DNA from: Rhineura floridana
Taxonomy: Eukaryota > Chordata > Lepidosauria > Squamata > Rhineuridae
Reading direction: 5' to 3'
NCBI RefSeq assembly: GCF_030035675.1
Contig: NC_084499.1
Location: 20,253,953 to 20,317,952 of the forward strand
Length of the DNA stretch: 64,000 nucleotides
The notes beneath the pieces were generated by a model. It was not told the origin of the DNA, made no database searches, and was given only the letters and a program-made list of their open reading frames with translations. Each line of letters opens with the position of its first letter. The first letter of the stretch is position 1. Shown here piece after piece: positions 1 through 21,190 of the stretch. Made by a program: the position numbers and the translations under genes.

Positions 1-399
1 CATACTTTTTAATGGCACGTTTATTGCTTCTTTCATTTCTCATAGTGTGTATTATTGTGTTACAATTGGCATTCATGCGCAAATATCTCATTCATGCGCA
101 AATATGGCATTACAATTTGCATTACAAATATTGTGTCGCAACTGGCATTCATGCACAACTATTGTAATACAAGAACAGACCATATAAGAAATTAAAAAGC
201 ACTGAAATACAATTTAAAATTAATATGAATATTTCAGGTGCATATGCCATCGACCCCCTAAATGAAGCTCACGGACCACTGGTGGTCCACGGATTACAGC
301 TAGGGAAATCTCTGCTCTGAGCATTGCTACTGACATCCCCAATTAGAGACCACCCGTGGGTCTGGAAATGTCCTAGATTTCCAATCCTTCCTCTAATTA

Positions 400-1150
400 A
401 GAACATAAGAAGAGCCAGCTGGATCACGCTAATGGCCCATGAAGTCCAGCATCCCATTCTCACCGTGGCCAACATCAGATGTCCTAATGGGAAGCCCACA
501 ATCAGGACCTGAGGGCAACAGCAACTCTCCCCTCCTGCAGTTCCCAGTAACTGGCATTCAGAGACATACTGACTCCGAAAATGGAGAGAGAACATAGCCA
601 TCGTGGCTAGTAGCCACTGATAGACTTTCTCTCCATGAACTTCTCTAATCCTAAGCCAGGGGTGTAATCTTCAAGGGTCTTAGGGGGTCTTAGACCCTTT
701 ACTTTTGGGGGAGCAGGGTCCCTATGTCTCAAGCATCCTAGGAACCAACAGCATGAAAGGGGAGCATGTTGGCCACAGGAAAGTCTTCTAGCCTGCTTCC
801 TTGTCCTTTCCTGCTGAGTGGAGGCAATTGGACTTTAAGGAGGTGAGTCGGCCACTGAGAAGACTCTTCTCAGTAGCTGACACACTCTCCTTTCACGCTG
901 ACTAGCTCCTAGGGATGTCTGTTGTTGTAGGAGAAGGCATTAACAAGGACAGAGAAGTGGAAAGCAGTATTCAAACCTGGCCAGATTATAATCTTAGAAG
1001 GTTGTATAACCTTAGAAGCTGTGAGCTGGCATGGCTGTGACTATCATGAAGGGAGCCTGCACTTCTGAATTTACCACTGCTGGTTAAAGCCATCCAATTT
1101 GGCGGACATTACGACGTCTTGCGGAATGCAAATTCCATAGTTTATCTAAG
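400..1150 (-). mobile_element. CR1 LINE 3' end, split by a hAT element
   Basis: 400-656 matches the 3' end of a CR1 subfamily that recurs in this window (AAGAACATAAGAAGAGCC, CCAGCATCC, AGTAGCCACTGATAG). It resumes at 1083-1150 (AAAGCCATCCAATTTGG, TTCCATAGTTTA) after a 426-bp insertion. The coding strand is minus. Confidence 0.75.
657..1082 (+). mobile_element. hAT-like non-autonomous element, family B
   Basis: Same family as 24776-25162, whose ends and 8-bp target duplication are clear. It begins CAGGGGTGTAATC and contains GGGTCTTAGACCCTTTACTT, CACTGAGAAGACTCTTCTCA and GCATTAACAAGGA. Inserted in CR1. Its own target duplication is too eroded to be sure of the ends. Confidence 0.65.
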
Positions 1151-1584
1151 GGAACAGAATTTCTGTTCAGCCAAGGAGCCTTCAGGTCCTCCATTGGACA
1201 CATCCTGCCAGGTGGGTCCTTTTACATTTGTAGGATTTAAAGCCCATTGCTTATTTTGGTCTCGATATCTTTTACCAACAGCACCTGCCTCTCACAATTC
1301 TGGTTTCGCAACTCCCTGCCCCAGCTGCACTCTCCTTCCTCAGCCAGTCAACTCCGCTTCACCTCTCCAGCATTTAAAAAACACAAACTTTTAGCTTTGC
1401 TTTTGAAGGAACAGCAGGGGCGCAAAACAAGCTAGTCATATGCTCACGGGTGGGGGTTTCAGGGTCAGCAGAACACCAGTGGCATTAAAGCTTCCTGTTC
1501 AAACTTGTTCTGGAGCTATACCTTTTGATTTTAGAGGTCTGAACTCTGTGCTGTCAGACTGCCAGGGCTCCATGCCTCAGACTG

Positions 1585-1990
1585 GGACTGGAGAAAAACT
1601 GACAAAATTGATTTAATCCGCACTTGCCAAACCAACACACAAGCCAAAACACAGCCATCTTCCAAAATTTGCACATCTCCAGATTTTGTGGGGCACTTCC
1701 CCAGCCGAGCGACGTGTGCAAAGCCTGCCTAAAGGTGTACACTTAGTGAAAATGTCATGCAAAACGGCACGGTATTATAAGGGAAATTGCTTTGCAAAGA
1801 CTGCGCACGTTAGGCAAAATGGCATACAAACATGTTGCACATTAGGAGAAATTGGCTGTAAGAGGCTGGTGAATTTTCAGGACTTTCTTGGTTTTGTTTT
1901 TAAATTGCAAAGAAATGCAGTAATGTGGAAAAGTGAATTTGAGTGGAAAGGAGCTAGGAACAAAAATGGACAGATTTTCTCATCCTTACT
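1585..1990 (-). repeat. AT-rich dispersed repeat, family G, minus copy
   Basis: Reverse copy of a ~450-550-bp family found at 6225, 12030, 14575, 21553, 55755 and 62220. Shared words include AAACACAGCCATC, GGGAAATTGCTTTGCAAAG and AGGAGAAATT. An L2-type tail (GGGAGGAAGGGCAGGATATAAA) follows to 2030. No coding capacity. Confidence 0.6.
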
Positions 1991-2309
1991 GGGAGGAAGG
2001 GCAGGATATAAACCTAATAAATAAATAAAATAATCCCTAACCTCAAGAGATTTAAACCTGTTGAGGCTGGGGTGGGGAACCTGAAGCGCAAAGGCCAAAT
2101 GCAGCCCTTTCAGGCCACTTTAGCTAAATGGTCCGAGGGGTCTACGGAACATACAACTCAGCACTTGAGAGGTCAAGCCAAAAATGGAACCTCCCCCGCA
2201 TGATTTTTATAACCTTTACAAACTATCTGGAGACAGGAAGACACAAGCCAAAACCATATAAAGCGATTTGGCAAAACAGTCCATAAAATTGGGTTGTATA
2301 TTAATCCTG

Positions 2310-2535
2310 CTCAGAGTAGACCCACTGAAGTTAATAGGCATGACTAATTTGGGTCCATTCATTTCAATGGGTCTATGAGGATACAACCCATTATTTTGGA
2401 TTGCTGTGGCTTGTATCCCGTGTTAGTCTTACTCAGAGTAGACCCATTGAAATGAGTGGACATGACTAACTTAGGTCCATTCATTTCATTGAGTGGTATT
2501 AGACCTACTCAAAGTAGATCCATTGTCGGTTAGAA
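2310..2535. repeat. Two adjacent copies of a ~105-bp palindromic element (family E)
   Basis: Each copy has inverted arms built on ACTCAGAGTAGACCCATTGAAAT and its complement, around GACATGACTAACTTAGGTCC. The copies abut with a short spacer. Other copies: 2790-2880, 5375-5490, 5525-5630, 29620-29720, 39050-39170, 62130-62220. Probably a MITE; ends are not fixed. Confidence 0.6.
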
Positions 2536-2539
2536 CCAG

Positions 2540-2790
2540 CTAAGAACATCAGAAGAGCCTGGCTGCTGGAATCAGGCCAATGGCCCATCTAATCCAACAT
2601 CCTGCTCTCAAAGTGGCCAACTAGTTGCCCATGGGAAGCCCACATGCAGGACCTGAACGCAAGAGCACTCCAACTTCCAGCTTCATTGGATGCCCACGAA
2701 TTCTAGCATTTATGAGAAAGGGAGGAAAAACATTACTCTAGCTACTCTCTCCCAGCTATACATAATTTATGCACTTCAGTTGGTCATGTC
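2540..2790 (-). mobile_element. CR1 LINE 3' end, internally deleted
   Basis: AAGAACATCAGAAGAGCCTGG, ATGGCCCATCTAATCCAACATCC, then a jump to CTTCATTGGATGCCCACGA. It matches the 15095-15595 CR1 on the opposite strand minus about 150 bp. Confidence 0.7.
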
Positions 2791-3744
2791 CGTTAATTTC
2801 AATGGGTCTTCTCTAAGTAGGACTAACATTTGATACCACTCAATGGGCCTTCTTTGAGTAGGCTGGATACAAACTCCGGTTTCTTTTTGTCTCCTTAGTC
2901 TACCACTATCCAAGCAAAATCCTGGATCTCCTTTGGGTAAATATAACTTCTGTATCCTAAAGCAAGGCATAGTGTGAGTCTGACAATTCATACAAGACCT
3001 TGTCATTGTGTTCTTGTTAATTGGTACAGTCATGTTTTTCATATTTTTTCAAAAATTGAAGACCTAAAACAAAACAAAAAATAACCGCAGCCAAACCAGA
3101 TGGGAATCTAGCTGATCAGGCTTGCGTAGATTAATTGCTGAATTAATCACATCCTCCTGAAGACAAGGAACTAAGCCTCCTTTAAAAGCTGAGGTCTGCC
3201 TTTTCTGAGATATGGGAGCTCTTATTGAGCAATAAGTGCTCAAGATTGCTCATGCCTTGGGCCAATTTAATTTGCAGGGCTTTTGTTTTTGCTGAGGAAG
3301 AACATTCGCTCCTTTCTGCTGGCATCTTTTGCTGGTCAAGCAAAGTCACAATTGGCTTGTTTGGCATTCATGGTACATTTGTTTCTTAGTCAAAATAAAA
3401 TAAAAACTCTGAGTTCAAGGGAAATGGCAAGATGAGATCTGGCACATTCATAGCAGAATTCTAAGCTTCAAGTGGGACTTCTGTTGGGAGTAAAACACCA
3501 AAACAAAAAAAGTTAGTGATATACTAGTGCTTTAAATATATGATGCTGCCGTGGCTTAGGTGAGCTGTGTGCCTGCTAAGTCTGTTGTCTAGGAGTTGGT
3601 ACCTTTTTTGTGAGCAGTTTCACCCCCACCCTCTCCTTTTACGGCTCTTTATGTTTAAAGTGGACATAAACTGATCAGTCCCCTTAAAATAGAGAACTGT
3701 CCTCCATCTAACTGACCCTTGGCCACCCTAAACTCCAGTGATGG

Positions 3745-4110
3745 GGAAAGAGAAATGAGGTGGATTTTTACTTATGTATTTATAATTGACACTTTCATAA
3801 GAATATATCAAAGTGGAGTACAACCTGTAAAAATAAAATTGGTGAAAACAAACATAAAAGCAACATTAAAAACATCAAAAATCAATAAATACAGACTGGT
3901 TAAAAAGGGGGGGAAAAGAAAATGACAAAGGTCTGCCTGAACAATATCGCTTTCACATGTCTGAAAGGAGGGAGGGTTCCTGCTGAACTTCTAGCAGGGA
4001 GTTCCACAGGGCAGGGCCTGCCACACTAAAGGCTTGGTCCCTGGGGAAGGCAAACGGAACTTCAGCGTGTGGGGAATGCCACAGTGATGTCAGCAGAGCC
4101 AATGACAAGG
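3745..4110 (-). mobile_element. L2-like LINE 3' end
   Basis: GGGAGTTCCACAGGGCAGGGCC, CCACACTAAAGGCTTGG and a degraded A/T-rich tail read as the reverse of the L2-type 3' ORF end (LWNSLP-like). It lies beside PTGES exon 2. Confidence 0.5.
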
Positions 4111-4232
4111 GGGAAATTAATCAAAGCAGCTTCCTCATCTATATTTCCAGGTGCACGTCCAGAGGGGAGCCAGAGATCAATTGGCAGACACCCAAGGAAA
4201 AGAGTCGCACAAGGAGGGTTTTATAGTCTGAC

Positions 4233-14214
<9,982 letters not shown>

Positions 14215-14574
14215 TGGAAGCGAAGGCTGTATGTCGTTTCTGGAGAGAGACAGAGAGAGATCGCTGAAGCCTCTTTCCCTTATGAGGTCTGAAACCGGTG
14301 CCAGATTATATCATGCAAGAAAGAAAGAAAGAAAGGGGCTGGATAAACATTAATCATCCAGATCTATTCTTTGGAAGCACCCCAGACTAGCCATAACATT
14401 GCAACATGCAATCCCATGCAGTTATACTCAGAAGTTAAAAGTTCCACTCTTTTTCAATGGAGGATTAGCCCCAGGAGAAATGGGCAGAGGACTGTGGCTA
14501 AAAGCAAGCAAGACATGCTACCATAAGATCCATCATCACTTCTTTCAAGTGCAAGCAGGGGGTTTACAGACCAT

Positions 14575-15030
14575 AGCGATGGGCAAACCTCTCCAGTTTG
14601 GTTTCTTATTTCTCCACTCTTAAGTTCAGTTCTCCACATTTTCCACATCAGCGTTGTTTTTTCCAAGTCCTCATGAAAATTTGTCAGCATTTTAGTGTGA
14701 TTTCCTCCCCAATATACACATGTTTGAATGCACTTTTGCCCAATATGCACATTTTAGCACAACATGTTCCTCTATTATTATTTTTAAATTTTATATCCTA
14801 CCCCTTCTCCCAGCAGGAGCCCAGGGCAGCAATGCCTTTTGGTGTGTTATTTTTACCAACAGATAGATTTTTATGCCCTATCCCAGTATCTGCATTTTTG
14901 TAGGCATGACTGGGCTGGAAAACTGCATTGCCAAATGTTGAATGATGGCTGTGTTTTGGTTAGTGGATTGTTTCAGAAAATTAAGTCGGTGTGCCTTTAA
15001 ATGCAAACTAAATCAAAGCTGTCCCCAACC
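14575..15030 (+). repeat. AT-rich dispersed repeat, family G, with L2-tail insertion
   Basis: Family G words (CCTCATGAAAATTTGTCAGC, CATGACTGGGCTGGAAAACTG, GGCTGTGTTTTGG) are interrupted at 14773-14835 by a reversed L2/SINE tail (ATATCCTACCCCTTCTCCCA, GCAGGAGCCCAGGGC). Confidence 0.65.
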
Positions 15031-15094
15031 CTAAAGGAGCACGGCACATTCTGTGACGTGTAGTTTGCAAACAGTGTTCTTGAGAAGCTTGCGA

Positions 15095-15595
15095 TTTCCT
15101 GCCCTAGGAGGGAAAGTTGCAGCACTGGGGGCTTTTCAGTTTAGAGAAAAGGCGAGTCAGAGGCAACATGACAGAGGTGTATAAAATTATGCATGGCGTG
15201 GCGAAAGCAGAGAGAGAAAAGTTCTCCCCCTCTCACAACACAAGAACTCGTGAACATCCAATGAAGCTGAATGCTGGAAGATTCAGGACAGACAAAAGGA
15301 AGTCCTTCTTCACACAACAGCGCACAGTTAAACTATGGAATTGGTGGTTTTTAAAAGAGGATTAGACAAATTCATGAAGATAAGACTATCCATGGCTACT
15401 AACTCTGACAGCTATGCTCTGCCCCCAAATGCCAGTTACTGGGAATCGCAGGTGGGAAGAACACTGCTCTTGCACTCAGGTCCTGCTTGCTGGCTTCCCC
15501 TTGGGCCACCTGGTTGGTCACTGTGAAACAGGATGGTGGACCAGATGGGCCACTGGCCTGATCAAACAGGGCTCTTCTTATATTAAGCTTGTGGT
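15095..15595 (+). mobile_element. CR1 LINE 3' end with RT C-terminal remnant
   Basis: Encodes LFSLEKRRVRGNMTEVYKIM, REHPMKLNAGRFRTDKRKSF and VKLWNWW, then the 3' UTR with GCCAGTTACTGGGAATCGCA, GTCCTGCTTGCTGGCTTCC and a TCTTATATTA end. It defines the coding strand of the many AAGAAGAGCC copies. Confidence 0.85.
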
Positions 15596-15767
15596 CCTTT
15601 GACGTTTAAATCACGGGTTTCCCAGTGAGACGTGGCAAAAATGCTTTTCAGCTCGACCTGTGTCACTAGCCAACTTCCTCTGCAATGTGTAGCAGCCACA
15701 GAGAGCACAGGTTACAACGTCGCACTCAGGAAGGGCAACAGGAGGCTAGTGCCTAAGAACAGGAGTG

Positions 15768-16020
15768 AGGACGAGCCTTTGGCCCTTCAGATGTTGCAGG
15801 ACTACAACTCCCATCAGCCCCAGCGAGCATGGCCAATGGAAGATGCAGTTCAGGAAGATCTGGTAGGCCAAAGGTGCCCCACATCTGGTCTCCACAGACT
15901 CTACATGGTTTCAGACAGGGATCTTTCCTTCCCCTCCCTGGAGATGATGCTGGGGATCGAACATGGGACCTTCTCCATTCAAAGCAGATGCTCTCTCACC
16001 TGAGCTGGGGCCTTTCCAAA
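15768..16020. mobile_element. hAT MITE (family A) next to a tRNA-SINE monomer (-)
   Basis: 15768-15885: GACTACAACTCCCATCAGCC, AGCATGGCCAATGG and CAAAGGTGCCCCACATCTGG. 15895-16020 (-): SINE with TGGGGATCGAACATGGGACC (B box, reverse) and CAAAGCAGATGCTC. Confidence 0.6.
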
Positions 16021-16193
16021 TATCTGATGGGCAGTTGACTCCAAAGGGAGGAGAATACACCAGAATGGGGACAGGAAAGAGTCGTTTCCTTCACTCTCTG
16101 TGGTCACAACTGTTTTTGCACAGCTTGTGAGTCAACCCAAACTTGCAGTCAAAAAAAGAGTTTTTGGCAACACTGCACATTCGACCCCCCGTA

Positions 16194-16638
16194 GGGATGT
16201 GGTCGTCCAGGGTCTCGGGGGGTCTTAGACCCTTTACTTGTTTGGGAGCAGGGTCCCAGTGGGGTCCCTCTGGCTCCAGGATCCTGTTAGCCAGTCAGCT
16301 TGAAAGGAGAATGTGTTAACCAGTGAGAGGAGTCTTCTAGCATGCTTCTTTGTCTTTTCCTGCTGATTGGAGCCAGTCAGAATGAAAGGGGGTGAGTCGG
16401 CCACTGAGAAGATTCTTCTCAGTAGCTGACACACTCTCCTTTCATGCTGATTGGCTCCTAGGGATGTCTGTTGTTGTGAGAGAAGGCATTAACAAGGATA
16501 GAGAAGCAGAAAGTATTCAAAACTGGCCAGGTTATTCTATAAAAATAATTGTAGAAGGGGTGCGGCTGTGAGGGGGCATAGCTGTGACTATCCTGAAGGG
16601 ACCCTGCACGTCTGCATTTGCCATGGCACTGCTGCCCC
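16194..16638 (+). mobile_element. hAT-like element, family B
   Basis: GGGTCTTAGACCCTTTACTT, GGAGCAGGGTCCC, GGCCACTGAGAAGATTCTTC and GGCATTAACAAGGATAGAG; ends near GCCATGGCACTGCTG. Related to 657-1082 and 24776-25162. Confidence 0.65.
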
Positions 16639-17049
16639 CTAGCAACAGTTGGGAAGAAGCTCCCCAGGCAGGAGGAAAGCAAGGTGCTCCATTCCAGCTT
16701 GGTTCGTGGTGCCGTCGTCAAGGTCTAGACGCCAATATCTTCCCTGGTGCGCGGGATCATGTTTAGATTGTCAAGTCCGCTGTGCATGTTCCAGCAAGTT
16801 CCAGAGAATGCTGCAGAAGCTCTTTGGCTGGCTGACTATGCAGAGTTTCCACCACCTACATAACATCTCCTAAGGGTGAGGGTGGAGGCCACAAAGTGCC
16901 AGGAATCGCTCAACCTTTCAGCCACCCATAAAAACCAGTTCAGGAAATAGGTTGCTGGTTAACGGCCAAGGTGTACATAAAACTGGAGAATCTTTAAACA
17001 ACAAATTAAGGAAGCAGCGAAGCACCCTGAAAGCCGATAGGAAGAAAGG

Positions 17050-17155
17050 AAGTTGCCTTATGCTGCTTTCCTATCAGGAGATGCCGCGGATTGAACCTGG
17101 GACCTTCTGCATGCAAAGCAGATGATCTGCTGCTGAGCTATGGCCCTTCAGTGGA
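17050..17155 (-). mobile_element. tRNA-SINE monomer fragment
   Basis: Reverse of the SINE head: GATTGAACCTGGGACCTTC (B box) and GAGCTATGGCCCTTC. Confidence 0.7.
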
Positions 17156-17254
17156 GAATGCTACTGCTTAGAGCAGGGCTGGGGGACAGCTGTGGTCCAG
17201 TTTATAGCCATTTCCCAAAAAGATGACTCTAGTCCTCATTGTTCTGAATGAAAC

Positions 17255-17680
17255 CGGAACACCGGCTGGCAGCTGCTCTCCAGGTTTTCAGGCAAGTCTT
17301 TTCCCAGCCCTACCCAGAGATGACATCACTAGAAGCTAAAATGATGAAACTGAGGTTATCATACTTTGGACACATCATGAGAAGACATGATTCACTAGAA
17401 AAGACAAGAATGCTGGGAAAAACAGAAGGGAGTAGAAAAAGAGGAAGGCCAAACAAGAGATGGATCAATTCCATAAAGGAAGCCACAGACCTGAACTTAC
17501 AAGATCTGAACAGGGTGGTTCACGACAGATGCTCTTGGAGGTCGCTGATTCATGGGGTCGCCATAAGTCGTAGTCGACTTGGAGGCACATAACAACAACA
17601 AACCCGGAGATGACAGTGATGGGACCTTCTGCATGCAAAGGAGGGCTCTACCATGGAACTACGGCCCTCCATCAACTCCT
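17255..17680 (-). mobile_element. tRNA-SINE monomer split by a BovB insertion
   Basis: SINE 3' half at 17255-17325 (GGCTGGCAGCTGCTCTCCAGG) and 5' half at 17602-17680 (GGGACCTTCTGCATGCAAAG), separated by 276 bp of BovB flanked by a 14-bp duplication. Confidence 0.8.
17326..17601 (+). mobile_element. BovB/RTE LINE, 5'-truncated, inside a SINE
   Basis: Encodes MMKLRLSYFGHIMRRHDSLE, EGSRKRGRPNKRWINSIKEA and AISRSRLGGT with its stop, the end of the RTE-type endonuclease-reverse-transcriptase ORF, followed by ACATAACAACAACAAA. The target duplication ACCCRGAGATGACA (17312-17325 and 17602-17615, one mismatch) brackets it exactly. Confidence 0.9.
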
Positions 17681-18131
17681 CTCCATCACACAGCACAAGA
17701 CTTGAAGTCCCAACTGCTCAAAATCTGCAGAGTTGTGAGGGCAGAAAAGCCAGAAGTGCGCCCTGCGATAAAACCAGGCTATCCGTGCCCCTTGCACACA
17801 CCTCTAGTTACTGGGAGGAGAGGATGTACGGAAGATACAAAACACTGTGATGTGACATGTACGGGTGGTGAACCTCTCAATGCCTGTTCCTCTCCATTGC
17901 TCACCTCCCCCATCCTTCAGGCTCCCACATTTCCTTCAGGCCTTCCCATGGGCCCCCCGCACCACAAACCTCACTGGGCACAGGAATCCAGCGGGCAACC
18001 AGCCTGACATTTGTTTGCCATACACGCTGTATGGTTGCAGCGCTGCTGCTGCTTCTGTGGTCCACCTTTGTCAGGGTGGCGGTCAACAGCCCGGAGGCCT
18101 CCTGGACCTCTAGCAGCTGTGCTGGAGAAGA

Positions 18132-18178
18132 CCTTTCAGCAAGTGTGGTTTGCATGGTCAACAACACTTGCTGAAAGG
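18132..18178. repeat. Perfect 15-bp inverted repeat (hairpin)
   Basis: CCTTTCAGCAAGTGT at 18132-18146 and its exact complement at 18164-18178 with a 17-base loop. Weaker pairing may extend outward. Not in any gene that I can see. Confidence 0.8.
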
Positions 18179-18394
18179 CCCTCTTCCGCATGGCTGTTAA
18201 AGGGGCAGGAACCTCTTTCTGCCTTTTGCATCTGGCTCCCCTAACTTAGGTTAGATGGGGACCCTGTAGTGGTCCCGATCCACCAGTTGAAGACCCAACA
18301 CCCAGACAACCCCAGTTCTGGGTTCTGAAGGACCTTTGGGTGGTACCCTCTCCTCCTTCTCCTCCTCCTCCAAGAAGATCAAAGCAGTGTACAT

Positions 18395-18510
18395 GGCTCT
18401 CCCCTCCCCATTTTATTCCCACAACAACCCTGTGAGGTAGGTTAGGCTGAGAGATGGTGACTGGCCCAAGGTCACTCCAATGGGAATTTGAACACCACTG
18501 TTCCCAAACC
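18395..18510 (-). mobile_element. tRNA/L2-tail SINE, 5' part lost
   Basis: CATTTTATTCCCACAACAACC, CTGTGAGGTAGGTTAGGCTG and GGCCCAAGGTCACTC, reverse of 7993-8225. Confidence 0.65.
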
Positions 18511-18773
18511 ATATTTACTTGCATCTGCCGCTGGGTTCAATCCTCCCCCCTGCACACAAAAAGGGATGCATAAGACACACAGACATTGCTGGCCTTTTTT
18601 CCTCCCCTTGTTCACGCAGACCAAGAGATAGAACAGGCATGCAACAGCAGCAGGAGGTTCCAGAGGTTAACAGCATGCCTCAAACTAGCCCATGAAGTTT
18701 AGTAGGTGTCCTGCAATCGCTCAAAAGAGATTTAACCTCCAGAGACCCCAAGGCTTGCTTGAAACCCTAAAGC

Positions 18774-18912
18774 AGCCTTTCCTGACCTTTGGTTCCCCAG
18801 ATGTGTTGGACTACAGCTCCCATCAGCCCCTGCCACCTGTCTGGCCAATTGAAAGGAAGGAGGGGAACTATAGTCCAGCAACATCTGGGAGCCCAAAGAT
18901 CCAGAACAGCTG
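18774..18912 (+). mobile_element. hAT MITE (family A)
   Basis: CAGCCTTTCCTGACC at the start, GGACTACAGCTCCCATCAGCC inside and AACTATAGTCCAGCAACATC in the return arm. Target duplication not recognisable. Confidence 0.65.
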
Positions 18913-19514
18913 TGGCCTCAAGCACTGCGACTCACACCAACAGTTTTTTTAAAAAAAATATTATTTCTCCCCTCAAAATGACCGGGATCAGGAAACAGAG
19001 GCAGTCCCTGGTCAACAACAGGGAGCTAGTGCACATAGAGGAAAAAAAGAGTGAGAAGCGTTTGCAAGATTGCAGCAGTTTGGAAAACACAGCTTTGCCT
19101 CTTTAAACACACACACACATATATATCCTGCTTGGAATGGAATGCTAATTTGTTTTTCAAATGATTTCCTGATGTGACATTCTGAAGCAGCAAAGGGAGT
19201 TTGCTAGGTTGGCTCCCAGACAGAGCTGCGTTCCTCGCTCAAGAAGACACATGTGGATTACAGCCAGCGTCACACTTACCACTAAGTCTGGGGTGGGGGA
19301 CACAGGAAAACCAGCAGCTTTCCTACAACGGAAGGAGACGCACCTCTGTCTGCATCACTTCAGTATAAACACAGCTTAGGCATCTCTCAAAGGTTTCCTC
19401 TGGTAGCTCTTAGAAAGCTCTTATAAAAGGGTGGGAAGCCCTCATGTGATCCTCCTCATCAACCAAGCAGAGGCACCATGCAAATCTCACACTTGGGGAG
19501 GGGATGGTGTGCTG

Positions 19515-20160
19515 ATGTGGTTTATTTATTTATTTATTATTTGATTTATATCCTGCCCTTCCTCCCAGCAGGAGCCCAGGGCGGCCAACAAAAGCACTAA
19601 AAACATTTTAAAACATCATAAGAACATAAGAAGAGCCTGCTGGACCAGGCCAGTGGCCCATCCAGTCCAGCATCCTGTTCTCACAGTGGCCAACCAGGTG
19701 CCTGGGGGAAGCCCACAAGCAGGACCTGAGTGCAAGAACACTCTCATAGAAACAAACTTTATATCATATATCATAGAAACAAACTTTAAAACACATTAAA
19801 ACATCTTTAAAAATGTTTCTTAAAAAAGCTTTCAAAACATCGTCCAAGATTAAAAACATTTTTAAAAAGAAGGTTTAACAACATACTAAAAAGTAATTCC
19901 AACACAGACTCAGACTAGGATAAGGTCTCTACTTAAAAGGCTTGTTGAAAGAAGCGAGTCTTCAAAAGGCACTGAAAAGATAGCAGAGATGGCGCCTGCC
20001 TAATATTCAAACGGAGGGAATTCCACAGGGTAGGTGCCGCCACACTAAAGGTCCGTTTCCTATATTGTGCAGAACGGACCTCCCGATAAGATGGTAGCTG
20101 CAGGAGGCCCTCACCTGCAGAGTGCAGTATCCTGCTCTCAAGCTGTATAGGGCTGGTTGT
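19515..20160 (-). mobile_element. L2-clade LINE 3' end with CR1 fragment inside
   Basis: 20214-19933 encodes LLQLPSYREVRSAQYRKRTF, SVAAPTLWNSLRLNIRQAP and LLKTRFFQQAF, the L2-type ORF end. The tail at 19515-19600 is reversed. A CR1 3' end (-) occupies 19619-19746. A 20-bp direct repeat, CATAGAAACAAACTTT plus four bases, lies at its right edge. Confidence 0.82.
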
Positions 20161-20196
20161 GTGTGTGTCTGTTTTTAAACTGAGCCTAGCTCGTGC

Positions 20197-20310
20197 AACG
20201 GGTCCCAGGTTCAATCCCCGGCATCTCCAGGTAGGGCTGGGAAAGACCCCAGTTGGAAACTCTCAAGAGCTGCTGCCGGTCAGGGCTGGCAATACTGACC
20301 TAAGTGCCTT
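20197..20310 (+). mobile_element. tRNA-SINE monomer fragment
   Basis: GGTCCCAGGTTCAATCCCCG (B box), TCTCCAGGTAGGGCTGGGAA and GCTGCTGCCGGTCAGGGCTG. Confidence 0.7.
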
Positions 20311-20344
20311 AGCCACATCATGCAGGTAATCCCCTAGGGGGCAC

Positions 20345-20705
20345 TCAACGAAACTGAATCTTGGAAGATTCAGGGCAGGCAAATGAAAGGACTTCTTTAC
20401 ACAGTGTGCAGAGTTGAACATGGAATTTGCTCCCGCAAGCGGCCACCAATTTGGATTCGGCCAACTGGGGAAAGAGAAAGTGACCAGTGGCTACCAGCCA
20501 CGGCAGCTGGGTTCAGCCACCTCCCCTACTGGAGCCAGTTTGCCTCTAGATGCTGTTTGCTGGGGATTGCAAGTGGGAAGAATTGCTGTCGCGCTTGCAA
20601 GGGTCACACTGGGGGCAGCGTCTGGTTGGCCACTGTGAGAACGGGAAGCTGGCCTAGATGGGCCCGATCCAGCTGCAGGGCTCCTCTGATGTTCCTGATG
20701 AACCC
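20345..20705 (+). mobile_element. CR1 LINE 3' end
   Basis: ACTGAATCTTGGAAGATTCA, GGACTTCTTTACACAGTG and GATCCAGCTGCAGGGCTCC; degraded relative of 15095-15595. Confidence 0.65.
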
Positions 20706-20795
20706 GGATGCTGGAAGATTAAGGAGAGACCAGAGGAAGTCTGATTCATGGTGGACCACTTAGTATCAGCCGACTGCTGGGCGCCTCGCAGAGAC

Positions 20796-21190
20796 GGGCC
20801 GTAGTTCAGCGGCAGAGTGTCTGCTTTGCATGCAGAAGTGCCCAGGTTCGGTCCCTGGTATCTCCAGGTAGGTGGGGCACTGGCTGGCAGCAGCTCCCCA
20901 GGGTTTCAAGGAGGGACTCTTTCCCAGCCCTACCTGGAGATGCCATTGGGGATTGAATCCGGGACCTTCTACATGCAAAGCAGGTGCTCTGCCACCCTTA
21001 TAACAGGAACACAGGAAGCACGTGCCGTATCCTGAACCAGGACATTGGTCCATGGGGCTCAGTGTTGTCTTCACTGACAGGCAGAGACTCTCCAGGTTTT
21101 CAGACAGAGGGGGTCTCTCCCAGTCATAACTGAAAATGTCAGGGGTTGAACCTGGCACCTTCTCCATGCAATCCTGAGCTCTACAGACCA
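20796..21190. mobile_element. Inverted pair of tRNA-SINE heads plus a third SINE copy
   Basis: 20796-20873 reads as a SINE head on the plus strand (GCCGTAGTTCAGCGGCAGAG, AGGTTCGGTCCCTGG). 20876-20998 is the same family reversed. 21003-21190 is a further reverse copy with the 3' part (CAGGACATTGGTCCATGGG). Confidence 0.65.

Noticed and set aside
70-105. Two 17-bp direct repeats CATTCATGCGCAAATAT, considered as a CRISPR-like or regulatory array
   Set aside because: Only two units with a 2-bp gap in vertebrate intronic DNA; a simple local duplication.
1-4232. PTGES exon 3
   Set aside because: No frame resembling the ERCxRAHRND continuation or the last three membrane helices; it must be outside the window.
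20796-20873. Possible tRNA genes (A and B boxes) at this and other SINE heads
   Set aside because: No cloverleaf with anticodon arm could be drawn, and the sequence continues into SINE bodies.
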